In this document: positions 9,793 to 13,599 of the stretch, piece after piece
Numbering within the stretch: position 1 is the first letter of the stretch
How the letters are laid out: each line of letters begins with the position of its first letter
Origin: Dissophora ornata
Lineage: Eukaryota > Mortierellomycota > Mortierellomycetes > Mortierellales > Mortierellaceae
DNA: 13,599 bases
Assembly (NCBI GenBank): GCA_025201705.1
Contig: MU617213.1
Location: 5,423 to 19,021, forward strand
Direction of reading: 5' to 3'
Notes under the pieces: model-generated
Told to the model about the DNA's origin: nothing
The model's input: only the letters and a program-made list of their open reading frames with translations
Database searches by the model: none
Position numbers and translations under genes: made by a program

Positions 9793-9816
9793 TTGTTGTT
9801 GTTGTTGTTGTTGTTG
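9793..9816. repeat. (TTG)8 trinucleotide microsatellite
   Basis: Eight perfect TTG units lie in the convergent 3' intergenic region. They are outside any coding sequence I support. Confidence 0.9.
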
Positions 9817-9938
9817 AGTGGATTGGGATTATAGTTATAAGATAATCTACAAGGTCGATGCAAATGTAGAGAGGAGGGGGTATATGTGCATACGAATGAA
9901 AGCTAACAAATCGATGCGATAACGGGATATTTCTTGTT

Positions 9939-12900
9939 TTAAAAGTTCATGAATGTGTTCTTGCGCCAGAACGGATACCAGGCGAGTGCAGAGCAAAATA
10001 TGCCGAGCTGGGGGAGAACGAAGAAAAAACACAACGATAATTAGAACTCAGTTTTTTTAAGCAAAATAAACTGAGCCTACACAAATCGAAAAAGTGCACG
10101 CGAAGAAAAAAAAACTTACTGTAATGCTGACAGAGATATTGACCATGCGCAATGCAAATTGAAAGCCTTGACTTGGATCACTTCCAATAATCGCGAGCAC
10201 ACCTCTGACACCGACACTTCCGGGCACCAACAACAGGACACCGCTCAGCAACGGCACATAGCTGAGCTTGCCGGTCAGTCGACCGTAGGCTTGGCCCACA
10301 ACACCAACAGCGAACGCAGCAACAGTGGGTGTGACTTGAGTTCCGGCGGTCATGAAATAGGATACTGTGTAGCCGACGGCGGTAACGAGGGTCATGCCGA
10401 ACCACTGACTTGGGTGGGCGTTGAAGACGATGTTGAGGGAGATGGAAAATGCAGGGAGGATGAAGAACATCCACCAGTCGCCAACGCCGTTTTCGCAGGC
10501 TGACGCAGGAGCTGTCGATGCGCCGCCAATCTTTTAACAACAAAAAGAAAAGAAGAAAAAAATACACGTCAGTTAAAGAATTCACGCGCAACTACACGCT
10601 TTTTTACAGCCGACTCTCTCAAAAATATATATACATATATAGCGCGACCACAGAAAACTTACAAAGTCCCAGAGTTCGGCTCCAAGAGAAAGTCCAAAGC
10701 CCAAGAAGAAGGCATACATGAGCGCGTAAAACATTCTGACCGCACCCGAGACAATGTTCCTCGAGGCCAACTCCATAATCGATTGTGTCAACAACAATCC
10801 CGGCAACAGAATCACCACACCAGCGAGGGCCGAGGCCGAAAAGCACACCCGGTCCCCAAAGGCCTTGGTAATAAATCCGACCACGATGCTTGAGGTCATC
10901 TCAAACACGTTTCCGTACACTGGGAATTTGGCGGCGACAAGTCCAAGTAGTCCTACCAACAGTCCAGTGAATCCCGCAAGCAAAGTGTCGAGCCAGCTAC
11001 CGTTGAAGGCCAAAGGCGCCACAAAAGCCGCAGCGAACATCCAAGACATGACGGTAACCCAGACAGGGTAATAACCAGGCTCGGCCGTGACCAGTTCGAG
11101 AGCCTTGTTTGCCTCTTCGACGCCCTCGCCATAAAGGACACCCCGGGCGATTGTGTAGACTTTGGAGAGCTTGTACATATCCATTCCTTGTGTGCACCGA
11201 AGATGCCGCGTGTCACTAGTGTGTGTCTCAGGGTCGCTGAACGAGATAGTCATCAACCCAGGAAGGAGAGCAAAGGAAGCATCGACGTCCATCTTTCTAG
11301 CGAGCAGCGCACAAGTCTCCTCAATCCTGTGGGATGGCGCTCCGTAGAGGATCAGGGACTTGGCGGCCATGATCAAGAATGACTGTCGAGTCAGGATCTC
11401 TGCAATGTCTCTCTGAATCCCCAAGTTGGCTGTAAGCGTCGCGGCAGTGGTAGCAGCAGCACTAAGAGTTTCCATTTCCTCCATATTCTCACGTGGATCA
11501 TGCCTGTTGACGGGTGCATTGGAGTTGTTGACCATCGACGGTTGCGTCGGTATACGATTCGTCGCCGTTGCAGAGAACGTAACAGAGGCTGACGTTGACA
11601 GTGGGTCCAGGTCGAAAATCCTGGAGGTCCTGGGCGAGACACGAGGGGTGGTTGAGACTGAGGGCGAGGTCAGATCCGCGAACGAGTTATTCTTGGATGA
11701 CGATCGGTAATAAAACCCTTTCTTTGTCTTCTTAACCTGCGCATGTTGAGCAGTGCCAGACCGTCTATTGGCTTCAGTGGGGGATCCAGAGGCTGCTGCC
11801 GCAGCGACCACGGCCTCGTTTCGTTGCAACTTCAAAAGTTGACTGAGAATACCACCCTTGGGCTTTCGGCGCCGCATACCCTCGATAGGCATGGGATCTG
11901 ATCCAGCCAACGACCCAGCCTGATCATTCAAAGATTGTGTTGCTGCTATTGTTGCTGCTTGGACGTTGGCAGTAGCAACAAGTTGGTTGTTACTCTGCTC
12001 CAGTCGTCTCCGGATCTCATCGTTTCCTGCACTAACTTGCGCCCGGCTTTCATTAATGGCCTCTCGCAGGGGTGTGGTCGAGGACGACGTCGCCGGCAAA
12101 AGGAGGGGCTGAGGCGGAAACGACAAACTCGCCAGGAGGGCGATCTGGGCATCGCTATTGGAGGCCGACAGCAGTGTCGGACTACTAAATGGGTTTCCAA
12201 GATCATTCCTGTTGGGCCCTTCCCCCGTATCAGTATTGTTGTTGTTATTGCCGTTGCCGTTGCCGTTGCCGTTGCCAGCATTGGTGCTGGTACCAGAGTG
12301 GTTGGACTCCAAATCCGCCATGGTAAGATCCTGAAAGCGACGCCTTCCAGAGATAGCTCTCTTGATAGAGCTCAGATTTAGCCCTCCTCCTCCCGTGCTC
12401 TTACTAGAGGAATCCATTGGTGATCTGCTCTGCATCGACAAATCATTATTCTCCGCCTTCAATTCGGCCGCTTTGCCTGATGGCGATGATGAAATGGCAT
12501 CCAACAATGCATGAGAAGGTCTCCTCCTCGACGCACTGGGACCCGTCTGCGACAACGTCGGCAAGGGCGCTATTCCCGAGAAGGAACCCATGGGGCCTGG
12601 ATCTTCAATTGCTCGTGCATACCGCTCCACACCGAGACTCAGTTTCTGTAGCTCTTGCGTCGGTGATCCGAGGGGCGTGACAAGAGGGGTATCTAAGGGT
12701 GAGACGGCAGGACTGAACGGGTTCTGACTTTCTGCCGAGTCATTAAATGGGTTGAAGGCAGGAAGGGCAAAGCCAGACGAGACGCCGATGCTGCTGTTTC
12801 CGAGATTAGTTGTTGCTGTTGTAGTAGAAGTAGCGACGATCGATGGCAAGATCAAAGGGTAACTCTCGTTGGCGAGAGAAGTGTTGCCAGTGCTGCTGGA

Positions 12901-13089
12901 AGTGTTGTTGTCGATGAGGGTAGATGTGTCAGAGGTAGTGGAGGCGAGGGGGTGGGTTGCAAAGCTGACATTGTTGACAGAAGGCGGGGCCGTGGAGGTG
13001 AAGGTTGATGCAGTGTCGCTGCTGGTTGTTGTGGAGTCGAGAAGATCGTCTACCTGGATGGTGTGCGAGTCACTGCGGTTGTCTGCCAT
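9939..13089 (-). CDS. ThrE/Prm10-family multispanning membrane protein (DUF1212-like)
   Basis: Member of the threonine/serine exporter (ThrE) fold family, which in fungi includes yeast Prm10; the fungal substrate is not established. Minus-strand exons are 13089-10663, 10530-10120 and 10007-9939, all phase 0. The introns are 132 and 112 nt with GTAAGT donors. The product is 968 residues. Residues 1 to about 560 are low-complexity Ser/Thr/Asn/Ala-rich and probably disordered, including a Gly-Asn repeat. From about 565 the first ThrE domain begins (RQSFLIMAAKSLILYGAPSH, then RIEETCALLARKMDVDASF and a HTSDTRHLRCTQGMDMYKL segment) and continues into many membrane helices with VVILLPGLLLTQSIMELASR. 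Exon 2 supplies the second, ThrE_2-like half (DWWMFFILPAFSISLNIVF, LLSGVLLLVPGSVGVRGVL). Exon 3 adds only 22 residues, ending WYPFWRKNTFMNF. ATG 13089 (cccATGG) is chosen as the start of the hydrophilic protein; an in-frame ATG lies at 13242. Confidence 0.9.
12250..12276. repeat. Hexanucleotide repeat encoding Gly-Asn
   Basis: Four perfect GCCGTT units plus a partial fifth lie inside exon 1 of the ThrE-like gene. They read on the minus strand as GGC AAC and encode alternating Gly-Asn, followed by an Asn run from AAC/AAT codons. The repeat may vary in length without changing the frame. Confidence 0.9.
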
Positions 13090-13230
13090 GGGACCCCGGC
13101 AGCAATGATGGGAGGGGATGAGTGGAGGATGCGAGTGCGGGTGAAGGGGGAGGTATAAGATGAAAGAGGAGGAAAGAGTAAAAGCGAAGAGAAAAAAAGG
13201 AAACGGACAGAAAGGGTGAGTGTGCGACGG

Positions 13231-13265
13231 AGAGTCATTCATTCCACGGTGGAATGAATGACTCT
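13231..13265. repeat. 35-nt palindrome with 17-nt arms and a one-base centre
   Basis: The left arm AGAGTCATTCATTCCAC (13231-13247) is exactly matched by the reverse complement at 13249-13265, with a single G at 13248 between them. Each arm carries CATTCCA, the TEA/TEAD/Tec1-type core (CATTCY), in inverted orientation. Each strand also reads ATGAATGACTCT outwards (minus-strand ATG at 13242, plus-strand ATG at 13254). It lies about 145 nt upstream of the ThrE-like start, in a pyrimidine/purine-skewed leader. Confidence 0.85.
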
Positions 13266-13599
13266 ATAACTCAAAACACACTCTCTCTCCATTTGTCCGC
13301 TGTGCAGAAATATTTTTTTTTTGTTTTGTGTTTTATTTTTCCACGCTCCAGACAAGGTTGGGATAAAAATCACTTGCCCATTTCTCCACTCTCGTCTGAG
13401 TTTTGCGGGGACTCATTTTTTTTTCTCGATCTGCCATTTCCCTCTTACAGCTCTTAGCTCATGGCCCACGCCGCCTACATATTCGGATCCCATCGATTAT
13501 AGTGAACAAAAATGGACACTCCGAGAAAAGAAAAATAGATATCTGGATGTTCCTTATGACTTTCTATTCCTGCAGCAGAAATCGACAAAAGCCCTTTTT
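13254..13599 (+). CDS. Partial unrecognised gene running off the right edge
   Basis: From about 13451 to the window end the plus strand holds one open frame that reads like protein: WPTPPTYSDPIDYSEQKWTL, then REKKNRYLDVPYDFLFLQQK and STKALF. The frame has no ATG before its upstream stop at 13267, so it should start in an earlier exon. A pyrimidine-rich tract ending TTACAG at 13450 is a good acceptor. One fitting first exon is ATG 13254 to 13356 (donor AAG|GTTGGG, a weak site). It would encode a short N-terminus with the hydrophobic run YFFFVLCFIF and join the downstream frame in phase with a 94-nt intron (13357-13450). The first exon is a guess; the downstream frame is better supported. I cannot name a family from about 49 residues. 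Confidence 0.38.

Larger units (their letters stand above)
9615..9938. other. Convergent 3' intergenic region of RPB8 and the ThrE-like gene
   Basis: This is 324 nt between the stop of RPB8 (plus) and the stop of the ThrE-like gene (minus). It contains an AATAAA at 9742-9747, suitable as an RPB8 poly(A) signal, and a TTG trinucleotide repeat. No coding potential is evident. Confidence 0.6.

Noticed and set aside
10046..10076. Short inverted repeat CTCAGTTT/AAACTGAG
   Set aside because: It lies inside the last intron of the ThrE-like gene, has only 8-nt arms, and is not rare enough to claim function; it is not a terminator.
11935..12381. 148-codon plus-strand ORF
   Set aside because: Antisense to the repetitive exon 1 of the ThrE-like gene; its Arg/Val-rich translation is a by-product of the repeats and codon bias.

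Overview
The window looks like nuclear DNA of a fungus. Four conserved eukaryotic genes are each broken by GT-AG introns of about 100-260 nt, with CTAAC or CTGAC-like branch sites in several of them. Coding GC is moderate and the intergenic DNA is AT- and pyrimidine-rich with microsatellites. The gene content and the long Ser/Thr/Asn-rich tails suggest an early-diverging fungus such as Mortierellomycotina. That placement is an inference from style and cannot be proven from the sequence alone.

Layout: (1) 1-2735 is gene-poor. It holds two stretches that look like broken protein-coding sequence on the minus strand (136-656 and 2096-2540) and otherwise only unconvincing ORFs. (2) 2736-5025, plus strand, one intron: RFT1, an ER membrane protein of the lipid-linked oligosaccharide pathway of N-glycosylation. 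(3) 5127-8029, minus strand, six exons: a GH20 beta-N-acetylhexosaminidase. When the exons are joined it starts with a cytoplasmic tail and a signal-anchor helix instead of a cleavable signal peptide. It lies tail-to-tail with RFT1, with only 101 nt between the stop codons. (4) 8030-8706 is a shared head-to-head promoter region with a CACGTG box. (5) 8707-9614, plus strand, three exons: the shared RNA polymerase subunit RPB8 (ABC14.5). (6) 9939-13089, minus strand, three exons: a large ThrE/Prm10-type multispanning membrane protein with a disordered N-terminal half of about 560 residues. (7) 13231-13265 is a 35-nt palindrome with two inverted CATTCCA motifs. (8) Beyond it, the start of an unrecognised plus-strand gene seems to run off the right edge.

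No virus, transposon with intact ends, CRISPR array, tRNA or rRNA was found. RFT1 and a membrane-anchored hexosaminidase could act at the two ends of one pathway (assembly of the N-glycan precursor in the ER and trimming of terminal GlcNAc later in the secretory route), but their adjacency may be chance. The items most worth a second look are the membrane-anchored hexosaminidase, the palindrome between the ThrE-like gene and the edge gene, and the two decayed coding stretches on the left.
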